From an uncultured Butyrivibrio sp. (GTDB lineage: Bacteria > Bacillota > Clostridia > Lachnospirales > Lachnospiraceae), in the NCBI GenBank assembly GCA_946536145.1, contig CAMNEA010000011.1, positions 1 to 62,672 on the forward strand: a DNA stretch of 62,672 nt, read 5' to 3'. Below the pieces are notes generated by a model. That model did not search any database, had not been told where the DNA came from, and saw nothing but the letters and a program-made list of their open reading frames with translations. A program made the translations under genes and the position numbers. Positions 34,538 through 43,852 of the stretch are shown here, one piece after another. Numbering within the stretch: position 1 is the first letter of the stretch; every line of letters begins with the position of its first letter.

Positions 34538-35806
34538 TCAGCCCCACACAAGCCAGAGGAATACATAACCGCCGATCACAGCTGCGAGGGTGAAAGGTAC
34601 ACCTATCCTTATGAAATCGGTAAAGCTAACCTCGTAGCCTTCCTTCCTGAGCATTCCGACTCCTGCTATATTGCAGCTGGCGCCTACAGGTGTGATATTT
34701 CCGCCAAGTGTCGCGCCGCAAAGGAGACCGAAATACAGAAGATATGGCTCAATGCCAAGAGCCAGTGTTACGCCCTGAAGGACAGGAAGCATTGTTGCCA
34801 CATAGGGGATATTGTCAATAAATGCGGAGATAAGCACGGATCCCCAAACAATTATCGTAAACAGCAGGAAGATATTGTTACCGCCGGCTTTTACGATCAG
34901 CCCGGCAAGGTCATCCACTACACCCATATTTGTTATTCCGCCGATTACCATAAACAGACCTGTAAGAAGAAGTACCGTGTCATAGTCCACATTCTTCATG
35001 ACCCTTATAACTCTCTCTTTATCGTGGTCTTTAAAATACTCCCAGGCCATCCCGATCAGGCTGCAGATGAGGCATATCATACCGTTTGTGAGCTCCGGCT
35101 TGTTCGGGATAAATGAAGCCGCCATAAGGAGCACAACATGGGCAACCATCATGATTGTCGGAACATAGTCTGTTACCTTCGTATATTCATTGGAAGAAAC
35201 AGGATACTTATCCTTGCGGAAAAGAATCATCATGATCGGTATCGTAAGACAGGCACCGATCTCAACTGCAAAGAATATGCCCGGGCGGCCATTCATCCAG
35301 AAGAAATCCATGAAGTCCATACCGGCGTAGGCACCAAGCATGATCGATGTAGTATCACCAACAAGTGTGGCAGCGCCCTGAAGATTGGACGAAACAGCTA
35401 TACTGATTATCATAGGTACAGGGTTTATCTTGAGCTTTTTACAGATTGCAAGTCCGACAGGAGCAACCATGAGCAGTGTCGCAACATTATCAATGAAAGC
35501 TGAAATAATTCCGGAAAAGAGTGACATCAGAATAGTCACCCACATTACATTCGGCGCAAGATTCAGTAGTTTATCAGCTATGAGATTTGGCATCTTGGAT
35601 TCAATAAAGTAATCGACAAGGAGCAGGGTTCCGAAGATCATCAGCAGCACGTTCCAGTCAACAGCTGAAATAATCTGGTTATACGGAAGTATCCCCATGA
35701 TGATGAATATTGCAGCCACCAAAAGAGCTATCTGCGCTCTCCTCTTGGGAAATGCAATGAGTCCGACATACATTGCGATGAATAAAATAATAGCAACTGT
35801 TTTCAT
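34538..35806 (-). CDS. ArsB/NhaD (SLC13-like) permease under a manganese-type riboswitch
   Basis: A 422-residue membrane protein with about 11-12 helices of the ion transporter superfamily. The two inverted-repeat motifs SAFIDNVATLLMVAPVGLAI and SAFIDNIPYVATMLPVLQ are signatures of ArsB, NhaD and CitM-like transporters, and GGNITPVGASCNIAG is the second substrate loop. These export arsenite, exchange Na+/H+ or carry anions. The leader is a yybP-ykoY-like riboswitch with a terminator, which normally turns on manganese export genes. That context suggests a role in Mn2+ homeostasis, an inference not made from the protein itself. AAAGGAA precedes the ATG. Confidence 0.88.
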   Translation of the reverse strand: MKTVAIILFIAMYVGLIAFPKRRAQIALLVAAIFIIMGILPYNQIISAVDWNVLLMIFGTLLLVDYFIESKMPNLIADKLLNLAPNVMWVTILMSLFSGIISAFIDNVATLLMVAPVGLAICKKLKINPVPMIISIAVSSNLQGAATLVGDTTSIMLGAYAGMDFMDFFWMNGRPGIFFAVEIGACLTIPIMMILFRKDKYPVSSNEYTKVTDYVPTIMMVAHVVLLMAASFIPNKPELTNGMICLICSLIGMAWEYFKDHDKERVIRVMKNVDYDTVLLLTGLFMVIGGITNMGVVDDLAGLIVKAGGNNIFLLFTIIVWGSVLISAFIDNIPYVATMLPVLQGVTLALGIEPYLLYFGLLCGATLGGNITPVGASCNIAGVGMLRKEGYEVSFTDFIRIGVPFTLAAVIGGYVFLWLVWG

Positions 35807-35835
35807 AATAAATTCCTTTCCTCCACATAAATATA

Positions 35836-35960
35836 AAAAGAGACTTCCACTGCAGTAATAGCAGCAAAAGTCTCGCTATTTACAACATGTCCGGGGACAA
35901 TCCCGTACTGACGGAACATGTTACATACACAGTGTATGCCAACTACTCCCTTTCACTTAT
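35836..35960 (-). promoter_or_regulatory. yybP-ykoY-like (Mn2+) riboswitch with terminator expression platform
   Basis: On the minus strand the leader opens with GAAAGGGAGTAG and closes with ATAGCGAGACTTTT, matching the conserved paired core (AAAGGGGAGUAG / UAGCRAGACCUUU) of yybP-ykoY RNAs. Between them are a hairpin (GCATACACTGTGTATG) and an arm with CCGTCAGTACGG and CCCCGGAC. The 3' part can instead form the terminator stem GAGACTTTTGCTGC / GCAGTGGAAGTCTC (35874-35861 and 35853-35840) followed by five T. Metal binding would hold the first helix and block termination, an ON switch. Confidence 0.75.
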
Positions 35961-35990
35961 CAAAAAAGATAGCAAATTTAAAAGAAATAG

Positions 35991-37595
35991 TCAACTGTGC
36001 TTTTGATCGATATAGGTAGCAGAACCATACGCCTTCACAGGGTTTCCGTTTTCATCAAATTCGGTCGTATACCTGACCATAAACGGAATCCTGTCCTTCG
36101 TAAGAGGGATCTCGGCCTCAAGTTTATCAACTCCCTCTTCAAGCTTGCGGTGCCATTCCCTGTACATATCAGCATAATCCTCCGGGAATATCCCTTTCTC
36201 TATTGCAGGCTCCGGATAATTTTTCAGAACAGGCGGAAGCCCAAGATCCCGCATACATCTAAAACATGGTCTCATCTCTTTTGAGGCTATCTCATATTCC
36301 CAGGCATAAATATTTGCATGTTCAAAGGCATGCTTAAATCTCTCTTCATTCTCAGACAGCTCCTCAACATTTCTCTTTTCAGATGTAACATTGTGGATCA
36401 GTGCATAGAACAGGTACTGATCCTCCGCTCTTCCGATAACCCTTATAAAGCTTCTGATGCAGACCCTGTCCTCACCGCAGCACTTTGATCTGAGGATACG
36501 CCATGTGTCACACTGCTCTTCCTCGCCGCTGTCAATCGCCCTGTTTATCGTCTGCTGAAACAGCACCCTTCCCTCCTGTCCAAAAAACTTCCAGGGATTG
36601 CTGTCTATATAATCTTTCTCTGTGAGGTTCATTCCTATCTCAGTAACATACTTCTTATTTACCCTGATAAACTCAAGTTCACCCCTCTTATAAGTAAAGA
36701 TTGCCGCTCCGCCAACATAATTGCTGAACATGAGGGTCTCAACAGAATTGGGATCCCAGAACTTTTCAGCATTAAAGGTATCCACCAGCCTCATCGCAGA
36801 CGCCATCGGCTCCTGCTGAGTTGAAATCAGTTTCTCCAGAAATTCTTTTTCAGGAAGAGGTTTGGAGTAGAGGTAACCCTGGACGTAGTTGCTGCCTATA
36901 CTCTTCATAAAGTCAGCCTGCTCATAAGTCTCAACACCCTCCGCTATTATGGGGGTCCTTAGCCACTTGGTCATCTGCACGATGGATCTGAGGATGATTC
37001 CACCTCTTCCACCTACATCTCCGTTGAGGAAGTTAAGGTCAAGCTTTATGATATCCACATCAAGGTCTTTGAGTATGTTAAGCGACGAATAGCCGCTTCC
37101 GAAATCATCCATCTCCACGACATAGCCGTATTCATGAAATTTCCTGATCACAGAGGAAACAAGCTCCATGCCTCCGATAGCAGAAGTCTCAGTGAGCTCA
37201 ACCCGCAAATATCTGACCGGAATATCATACTTTCTGCGGATTTTTTCAACCTCCTCAACATATTCATGCTTATAAATATCATTTCTGGACATGTTAAAAG
37301 AGAGCGGAACAAGCGATATATTATTGTCAAGGCAATATCTCTGGAGTTCACAGGTGGATTTCACCATTTGAATATCCGCGATGTAGAGTAGATCTTTTTC
37401 TTCAAGAACCGGAATAAAATCTGACGGCATCTGCATTCCGGCCTCAGGATCCTGCCAGCGCATTAGTGCTTCAGCACCTGTCATCCTTCCTGTGGAATGA
37501 TTGTACTGAGGCTGATAGTACGCAAAGATGTGTCCTTCAGCAATCGCTTCATCGAAGCGGTTAAGCAGTTCCTCGGGAGTCAATCTTCTGGACAT
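35991..37595 (-). CDS. EAL domain c-di-GMP phosphodiesterase with C-terminal PAS domains
   Basis: A 534-residue soluble protein with an N-terminal EAL domain (about 1-265) holding AEALMRW, FNMSRND, VELTET, DDFGSGYSSL, DIIKLD, AEGVET and VQGYLYSKP, so all metal and catalytic positions appear present. Two PAS-like regions follow (about 290-410 and 425-530). The EAL-first order is the reverse of the usual sensor-output order. AAAGGAGG precedes the ATG. It precedes the Mn riboswitch permease by about 30 bases of aptamer sequence; whether it shares that transcript is unclear. Confidence 0.88.
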   Translation of the reverse strand: MSRRLTPEELLNRFDEAIAEGHIFAYYQPQYNHSTGRMTGAEALMRWQDPEAGMQMPSDFIPVLEEKDLLYIADIQMVKSTCELQRYCLDNNISLVPLSFNMSRNDIYKHEYVEEVEKIRRKYDIPVRYLRVELTETSAIGGMELVSSVIRKFHEYGYVVEMDDFGSGYSSLNILKDLDVDIIKLDLNFLNGDVGGRGGIILRSIVQMTKWLRTPIIAEGVETYEQADFMKSIGSNYVQGYLYSKPLPEKEFLEKLISTQQEPMASAMRLVDTFNAEKFWDPNSVETLMFSNYVGGAAIFTYKRGELEFIRVNKKYVTEIGMNLTEKDYIDSNPWKFFGQEGRVLFQQTINRAIDSGEEEQCDTWRILRSKCCGEDRVCIRSFIRVIGRAEDQYLFYALIHNVTSEKRNVEELSENEERFKHAFEHANIYAWEYEIASKEMRPCFRCMRDLGLPPVLKNYPEPAIEKGIFPEDYADMYREWHRKLEEGVDKLEAEIPLTKDRIPFMVRYTTEFDENGNPVKAYGSATYIDQKHS

Positions 37596-37808
37596 ACACT
37601 ACCTCCTTTGGTTCTTCTGTGCATTCTGCTTTTTCATTCACTGTTCTGTTCTTATACTTTACCATATTTCGGCTAAAACTTCCATATTTTAGCGCTTCTG
37701 CCCCCAAATATCCTCATGTTGGTCTTTATATACGAACATCAAGTATGCTATTATATATAAGAATTGTTATCAGTAACGCTTTTTGCGAGTATTAAAAGGG
37801 GTAAACTT

Positions 37809-38672
37809 ATGTCTTTTCACGTATTTGCTGATGGTTGTGCCAATCTTCCGGGGAAGCTTCTTGACGGCATCACTCTCCTTCCCTGTGACTACACTGTCAA
37901 TGGCGAGCCGGCTGTCTATTCAGGCGATGTAGACAGTTTTGATGCGCACTCATATTACGAAGGTCTAAAAAACGGCGATGAAGTCAAGACCAGCCTTCTT
38001 AACACCCAGCTTTTCCTTGATCACTTTACGCCTCTGGCCAGGGATGGTCAGGGCATTATATACGTTGCCATGAGTTCCGGGATCAGCGGGACTTATAACG
38101 CTGCAGTCAACGCAGCCAACGAACTTATGGAAGAATATCCTGACTGCTTTGTCCACATCGTTGATTCCCACGGCTGCGGTTTTGGAAACGGACTGCTTGC
38201 ATTAAAAGCCGTTGAACTCAACAAACAGGGGGTGGACTGCCGCGAGGCCGCAAGGATACTCGACGAGGCCGTTCCGCACGCATGCCAGTACTTTACGGTC
38301 GATGATCTCAATTTCCTGAAGAGAACGGGACGAGTCAGCGGGGTTACGGCCAGTATCGGCACCATACTTAATATTAAACCCATACTGTTTGGCGATAAGA
38401 CAGGACATATAATAGCCAGCGGTAAAGTCCGCGGCAGAAAGAATGCACTTACTGCCATAGCTGACAAATATGCTGAAAAAAGAATGGAATCCATGGGGCA
38501 GAACGTCTATATTTCCCATGGCGATTGTCTAGATGACGCCAACAAGCTGGCTGATCTTATAAAGAATATCAATCCGAATGCATCCATTACCATCTGCCAG
38601 CATGAACCCTTCTCGGGCTCGCATGTAGGTCCGGGTATGCTCGGACTGTTCTTCTGGGGAAAGGAAAGATAA
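37809..38672 (+). CDS. DegV family fatty-acid-binding protein
   Basis: A 287-residue DegV-type protein, thought to bind fatty acids, often as the FakB subunit that presents them to the kinase FakA. The pocket motifs are FADGCANLPGKLL, TSLLNTQLFLDHF, YVAMSSGISGTYNAA and NIKPILFGDKTGHI. No FakA gene is adjacent. The ATG follows AAGGGG. HflX begins nine bases after the stop, so the two are likely cotranscribed. Confidence 0.9.
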   Translation: MSFHVFADGCANLPGKLLDGITLLPCDYTVNGEPAVYSGDVDSFDAHSYYEGLKNGDEVKTSLLNTQLFLDHFTPLARDGQGIIYVAMSSGISGTYNAAVNAANELMEEYPDCFVHIVDSHGCGFGNGLLALKAVELNKQGVDCREAARILDEAVPHACQYFTVDDLNFLKRTGRVSGVTASIGTILNIKPILFGDKTGHIIASGKVRGRKNALTAIADKYAEKRMESMGQNVYISHGDCLDDANKLADLIKNINPNASITICQHEPFSGSHVGPGMLGLFFWGKER

Positions 38673-38681
38673 GAGGACAAT

Positions 38682-39980
38682 TTGAGCGATATAAAACTGT
38701 TTGAAACTGAAAATAAAATCGTACACCGGGCCGTTTTAGTCGGTGCAAATACAGGCAGCCAGAGTGATGATGATTTCGAAGTAAGCATGCAGGAGCTTCG
38801 TGGTCTTACCAAGGCCTGTGATATAGAGCCGCTCATCAAGGCTACTCAGAACCTTAGCTGTGAAGATTCTGCTACCTATATCGGTTCCGGCAAGGTTGAA
38901 GAAGTCAGGAATCTCATACAGCTGTATGATGCGGATCTCGCAGTCTTTAACAACACTCTGTCGCCATCACAGCTGACCAATTTGTCAAAAGCCCTGAATG
39001 TGGAGGTACTCGACCGCACAGGGCTTATTTTAAACATCTTTGCAATGAGAGCCAGAACAAGAGAGGCAAGGCTGCAGGTAGATTATGCGAAACTAAAGTA
39101 TATGCTCCCTCGCCTGGTTGGACTTCGTGCCAATCTGTCAAGGCAGGGCGGAACCGGAGGCAGTCTGTCCAACAAAGGATCCGGCGAAAAACAGATAGAG
39201 CTCGACAGGCGAAAGATTGAGAAAGAAATGACAGCCCTACGAAAAGAGCTGTCGGAAGTCGAAAAAACAAGAGCCCTTCACAGAAGCAGGCGCACGTCCT
39301 CCGGGATTCCCCTCGTAGCTTTAGTGGGATATACCAACGCCGGAAAATCCACGCTTATGAACAAACTGATCGATCTGTACGGAAGCGATGATTCACAAAA
39401 AGTCTTTGTGCAGGACATGCTTTTTGCAACCCTTGACACCACGGTGAGAAAACTCAGGGCAAATACCGGCCGCTATTTTTTGCTGTCGGATACTGTCGGA
39501 TTTATAAATGGCCTTCCGACTGATTTGGTCAATGCATTCCATTCCACGCTGGAAGAGGCTCTTTATGCGGATCTCATTCTCGAGGTCGTTGACTCATCTG
39601 ATCAAAACCATCCAATGCACTCAAAGACCACTGACAGAACCCTGGCAAAACTGGGAGCCGGAGCCGTCCCGCGCATCACTGTCATGAATAAGGCCGACAA
39701 GCTCGATAATATCCGTGCTCCCAGAGTGATTGGAAGCAAAGTATATATATCCGCCAAAGAGGGCATCGGAATTAAAGAGCTCACGGATTTAATAGAGGAA
39801 ACTCTAAACAGAAACTTAAAACTATGCACGCTCAGGATCCCTTATGATCACTCCGGAATAGAGAATCAACTCCGGTCCTCTTCGCAGATTGTAAATGTAG
39901 TTTATGAAGGATCCTATATTGAGATCACAGCATATCTGGATGATAAAGAGCATGGACGCTATTCTGAGTTCATAATTTAA
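38682..39980 (+). CDS. hflX: GTPase HflX
   Basis: A 432-residue ribosome-associated GTPase that rescues stalled ribosomes in stress. The HflX N-terminal domain (ATYIGSGKVEEVRNLI ... FNNTLSPSQLTNL) and glycine-rich linker (RQGGTGGSLSNKGSGEKQIE in segments) precede the G domain with G1 GYTNAGKSTLMN, G3 DTVGFI and G4 NKAD. The start is TTG at 38682 with AGAGGAC at proper distance. It follows DegV closely. Confidence 0.95.
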   Translation: MSDIKLFETENKIVHRAVLVGANTGSQSDDDFEVSMQELRGLTKACDIEPLIKATQNLSCEDSATYIGSGKVEEVRNLIQLYDADLAVFNNTLSPSQLTNLSKALNVEVLDRTGLILNIFAMRARTREARLQVDYAKLKYMLPRLVGLRANLSRQGGTGGSLSNKGSGEKQIELDRRKIEKEMTALRKELSEVEKTRALHRSRRTSSGIPLVALVGYTNAGKSTLMNKLIDLYGSDDSQKVFVQDMLFATLDTTVRKLRANTGRYFLLSDTVGFINGLPTDLVNAFHSTLEEALYADLILEVVDSSDQNHPMHSKTTDRTLAKLGAGAVPRITVMNKADKLDNIRAPRVIGSKVYISAKEGIGIKELTDLIEETLNRNLKLCTLRIPYDHSGIENQLRSSSQIVNVVYEGSYIEITAYLDDKEHGRYSEFII

Positions 39981-40027
39981 CTGACTCCTGTCAAAATCAT
40001 CTTATTGCATAATATCAGAGAGGGTAT

Positions 40028-40933
40028 ATGGTAAACAAACGCAGAAAATACATATTTGTCATCCTGTTTGTCGCATTAGCGGCTCTGGTCTGCTCCGCTC
40101 TTTATTTTATAAGTCCAAAAAAGACTCCGGCTCCGGCAGATGACTCCTCTACTGCGCTTTCTCAGGAGCCGGCGCACGATCAGCTGTCAATAACAAACCT
40201 CTACGTTGGCAAAGCAGACTGCGCAGTTATCGAATGCGAAGGAAGCATAGGCATCATAGATGCCGGCACATTAGAGTCATATAACTTAATATCGGGTTAC
40301 CTTCAAAAGAAAGGTATATCCAACATAGATTATCTCATCCTGACGCACTACGACAAGGATCACATAGGAGGCGCAATCCCTCTTCTTTCAGACTACAGCT
40401 GTGAAGACATTTATTTAGCTGACTATGTCAGTCAAAAGCAATATTACCCCGATCTGATGTCCCTTGTGCATGACAGAGACAATGTATATTTCGTAACTGA
40501 GCCCATTTCATTCACAAGAGGCAAGCTCTCACTTGAAATTATCCCGGCGGATGAACCCACAACTCTGCTGGAGGACGAAGACAACCGTGACAATAACATG
40601 TCACTGGTAACAATGATGACCTATGGGTCAAAAAAGTTTCTGTTTACCGGAGATATCGAGAAAGACAGGATAGCACAGATGCTCTCTTTCCATGATGATC
40701 TGGCAGCCGATTGGATAAAAATGCCGCATCACGGAGGCTATCAGAAAATTGTTTCCCGGCTCCTCGAGACTGTTTTACCCAAATATGCAGTGATCACAAC
40801 ATCATCCGAGCGCCCGCCAGATGAAAAGCTTATCGAACTGCTTAAAGAAGATAATATTCTTACCTTTGACACGATGACCTCAAACGTGTACACGATATGC
40901 GATGGCGAAGAGATAACCGTAACCAAGGATTGA
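40028..40933 (+). CDS. Membrane-anchored MBL-fold hydrolase (ComEC C-domain-like)
   Basis: A 301-residue protein with an N-terminal anchor (KYIFVILFVALAALVCSALYF within residues 7-29) and an extracellular metallo-beta-lactamase domain. Metal-binding motifs are LTHYDKDHIGGA, FTGDIE and KMPHHGG, which resemble the nuclease-like domain of ComEC and similar stand-alone proteins. It may degrade external DNA or another phosphodiester; the substrate is not known. GAGAGGG precedes the ATG. Confidence 0.85.
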   Translation: MVNKRRKYIFVILFVALAALVCSALYFISPKKTPAPADDSSTALSQEPAHDQLSITNLYVGKADCAVIECEGSIGIIDAGTLESYNLISGYLQKKGISNIDYLILTHYDKDHIGGAIPLLSDYSCEDIYLADYVSQKQYYPDLMSLVHDRDNVYFVTEPISFTRGKLSLEIIPADEPTTLLEDEDNRDNNMSLVTMMTYGSKKFLFTGDIEKDRIAQMLSFHDDLAADWIKMPHHGGYQKIVSRLLETVLPKYAVITTSSERPPDEKLIELLKEDNILTFDTMTSNVYTICDGEEITVTKD

Positions 40934-41062
40934 GCTGATTACTCCTGCTTATTTTCTTACATATGTTTGGCAAAGGCTTTAGAGGGCTGTTGCAGCAAAA
41001 GTTTCGTAATATCTTACATTATTATAATTTAATTTAACTTATTGCTTAACCGCTTATACTCA

Positions 41063-41188
41063 GTGCGTTTTGTACCCCAAAAGCCCGGTCTGGCCGATGC
41101 TTTTCTATTCAAAGACGTATTACATGATTACGAATCAGGTAGTTTGGGTACAGTCCTTCCCCGCATTCAGATTACGACATATTCATGA
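41063..41188 (+). other. Possible gene remnant in the intergenic region
   Basis: The 40934-41482 gap has no convincing gene. A 41-codon open stretch from a GTG (VRFVPQKPGLADAFLFKDVL and onward) has protein-like composition but no ribosome site, and I recognise no family. It may be a relic of a mobile gene. The gap otherwise appears to hold only the GNAT promoter. Confidence 0.2.
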
Positions 41189-41482
41189 GGGCTTTAAGCG
41201 TTATTAAATGCAGATATAATTACTTTGGTATTTCCTGATTATATCGCATCCACCATGATCCAGACGCAGCAACTTCAATGTGGAATCGTTACTCTTGTGC
41301 CCACAAAAAGTTATTTTTATTATGTATATCGCTTAATCTTATTTGTGGCATGAATCATCCATAGAATCTGTTGACCGGTTTGGTTTGCACTTAAAGAGGA
41401 CTACCCGGCATATATGATATCAAATGATTTTATAAACTCGGCCAAACCCGGTAATTACCGCACCAGAAGGGAGAAAACTAAG

Positions 41483-41956
41483 ATGAACACTATCAGACGT
41501 GCTACCGCAAACGACATCCCGGGACTTTTGAAGCTCCTGGTTCAGGTTGATATGGTACATCACAAAGGCAGGCCCGATATTTTTAAAGGGCCTGCCACCA
41601 AATACAACGCAAAAGAGCTTATTGAAATAATAAAAGATTACTCCACCCCAATCTTCGTATGCGTCGACGATGAAAGCAATGTTCTCGGTCATGCATTTTG
41701 TATCCACAAGCAGATACTTGATAATTCTGTTCTTACCGATATTAAAACTCTTTACATTGACGATATATGCGTAGATGAAAACTGCCGGGGCCGGGGAATA
41801 GGCCGTTCTCTCTATAACCATGTGATCGCATATGCTAAAGAACAGGGTTTTTACAATGTCACCTTGAATGTCTGGTCATGTAATCCGGAGGCAATGGCAT
41901 TCTATGAAAGCCTCGGTCTAAAGCCTCAGAAAGTCGGCATGGAACTAATACTTTAA
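41483..41956 (+). CDS. GNAT family N-acetyltransferase
   Basis: A 157-residue acetyltransferase with the acetyl-CoA motif A (LYIDDICVDENCRGRGIGRSL in segments; RGRGIG is the P-loop-like signature) and motif B NVWSCNPEAMAFYESLGL. The substrate cannot be told. The start at 41483 follows AAGGGAG; the frame extends 23 codons upstream without a ribosome site. It converges on the dCache-GGDEF gene, two bases away. Confidence 0.9.
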   Translation: MNTIRRATANDIPGLLKLLVQVDMVHHKGRPDIFKGPATKYNAKELIEIIKDYSTPIFVCVDDESNVLGHAFCIHKQILDNSVLTDIKTLYIDDICVDENCRGRGIGRSLYNHVIAYAKEQGFYNVTLNVWSCNPEAMAFYESLGLKPQKVGMELIL

Positions 41957-41958
41957 AA

Positions 41959-43830
41959 TCATTTCTCCTTTTTATCGTCATAGAAAGTTACGAAGCTGCC
42001 TTCTTTTTTCTTACTCTGATAGGTGCAGCCATCTGCTCTCTTGTACAGCTCATCAAAGGAAAATGTATCGTGCGGCATATAAAATGCTGCACCCACGCTT
42101 ATAGTGACTTTTCGTCCATTTAATTCCGGAATATTTATGTGATCCACCGCAGTTATCAGCCTCTCGATCACAGGATATCCCGCGTCGCTGCTGCAGACCG
42201 CAGGCGTAAATGCCGCGAATTCATCTCCTCCGAGTCTCAGGACTATATCTTTGTCCCTGAAGGTCTTGCGCATACATTTTCCTATGGTCATGAGCACCTT
42301 ATCTCCCACGTCGTGCCCAAAATTATCGTTGATACTCTTAAAACGGTCCACATCAAACATTACAAACATACCGCCGTCTCCGGCTTTAATAAGCTTTCTG
42401 ATCTTATCTTCGCCACTTCCGCGGTTGTACAGCTTGGTCATCTGATCTATTTCAGCCAGATATCTCAGTTTATCCCTGGATCTCTTTTCCTTATCAATCT
42501 GTTCTACTGCCCATATCACAGATTTCAGCTTTCCATCAGGTCTCCTGTCCGCAACAATAAATCGGCCCCTGAACCAGATATGCTCATGGTTCAAAAATTC
42601 TATGCTGATGGTTTCCGACTGCCCCATCCTCTCTTCCAAAGTACTGAGATCGACAAAATCGAGTACCTCGTCACGCGATCTCTGATCCGTAACTTTTTCC
42701 ATTACGTCTTTTATCACCGCATCGCCATTGGTTTTACTGCTCCCCAATATCTCTTTTACCAATCCCTCCTTGCACGTTATATTCTCAAAATCATACGTCT
42801 CAAGGTCTACTTTGTGCATGGTATTGTAGATATTTGCTATGGAGTGGATATTCTCACCATAATCGAGAATCTTTATTTTCTGTCGGGATACCCCCGAAAG
42901 AATAATAAACGTAATGATCAGTCCCAAAACAGCCGATATAGCCACTCTTCTTGTAAGTCTTGTAATGGCTTCCATGGCAGGCTCAGCATTTGTCAGCGTT
43001 ATAACAGTCCAGCTTGAGGAGATATCCTTTGGGTACATGAGATAATCCTCTCCATTAATAGTAAGCGTGGATACTTCTCCACTTCTTTTCTGCCAGGATT
43101 CAAATATGCTTCTTTTTTGCTCATCATCACTGTTCTTGTAATTGAGCCCTACTTCCGAAGGATCTGAGTGCGCTACAACATTACCCTCACTGTCCAATAT
43201 CATCACCGCATGGTTTTCGTCTACATTTCCAACTTCCTCTGTCATCTCCTGCATACGGCTCAGCCAGATGTCTATGGCCAGAACGCTTCTCTTATCAAAC
43301 AGCAGCTTAGATGCCGTTACTACCGTCTTGCCGGTTCTGGCATCGGTGTAAGGGTCTACCATCACCTTGGTCCCACCGGCTTCTATTGCCTTTTTATACC
43401 ACACTCTCTCAGTAGGAACAAAGCCTTCATCCGGAACCCAGTTATCTCCATCAACGTAGACACCCTGTACATAGCCATATATCCCTTTGGTATCACCCGA
43501 TATTATTGAATCAAGGTTCTGAGACTTGCGCTCAAGATAAGCCTGCACCTCCTCATGACTGCTCCCCTGCACAAGCATATCATCGATAGTCTCGCTTGCA
43601 GTATCAACTATGAGCGTCACCTCATTGAGATAATCCTTGAAATCATCCGCCACATTATATGCGTTGATTATCGTCTCATCCTTAATGTTCTCATAATGTA
43701 TAGTATATTCTGTCTTATATACAAAAAAGGTTACGGCAAGAAAGAATAACGGCCAGAAAAAATAAAGCAGTATTCCAACTATTCCAAGTTTCGTTATTTT
43801 ATTTTTCAGTGCTGCCACTTTTCTCTTCAA
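41959..43830 (-). CDS. Membrane sensor diguanylate cyclase (dCache-GGDEF)
   Basis: A 623-residue protein with an N-terminal helix (about 17-37), a large extracytoplasmic dCache-like sensor (about 40-280), a second helix (about 290-312), a PAS-like linker and a C-terminal GGDEF domain. The active site RLGGDEF is intact and the inhibitory I-site RDKD lies exactly five residues before it, so the enzyme should make c-di-GMP and be product-inhibited. The dCache domain suggests sensing of a small extracellular ligand. The start is TTG with GGGAG upstream. Confidence 0.92.
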   Translation of the reverse strand: MKRKVAALKNKITKLGIVGILLYFFWPLFFLAVTFFVYKTEYTIHYENIKDETIINAYNVADDFKDYLNEVTLIVDTASETIDDMLVQGSSHEEVQAYLERKSQNLDSIISGDTKGIYGYVQGVYVDGDNWVPDEGFVPTERVWYKKAIEAGGTKVMVDPYTDARTGKTVVTASKLLFDKRSVLAIDIWLSRMQEMTEEVGNVDENHAVMILDSEGNVVAHSDPSEVGLNYKNSDDEQKRSIFESWQKRSGEVSTLTINGEDYLMYPKDISSSWTVITLTNAEPAMEAITRLTRRVAISAVLGLIITFIILSGVSRQKIKILDYGENIHSIANIYNTMHKVDLETYDFENITCKEGLVKEILGSSKTNGDAVIKDVMEKVTDQRSRDEVLDFVDLSTLEERMGQSETISIEFLNHEHIWFRGRFIVADRRPDGKLKSVIWAVEQIDKEKRSRDKLRYLAEIDQMTKLYNRGSGEDKIRKLIKAGDGGMFVMFDVDRFKSINDNFGHDVGDKVLMTIGKCMRKTFRDKDIVLRLGGDEFAAFTPAVCSSDAGYPVIERLITAVDHINIPELNGRKVTISVGAAFYMPHDTFSFDELYKRADGCTYQSKKKEGSFVTFYDDKKEK

Positions 43831-43852
43831 AGCAGTTAATCTCCCATGCGCC

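Noticed and set aside
37600..37808. Possible c-di-GMP or other riboswitch before degV
   Set aside because: I looked for the conserved GEMM core and found none; only a TATATA -10 is visible.
40980..41010. GAGGGCTGTTGCAGC resembling an insertion-sequence end
   Set aside because: No matching inverted end, transposase or target duplication was found in the surrounding 500 bases.
42139..43017. 292-codon plus-strand ORF over the dCache-GGDEF gene
   Set aside because: Shadow frame; the minus-strand gene has complete domain motifs.
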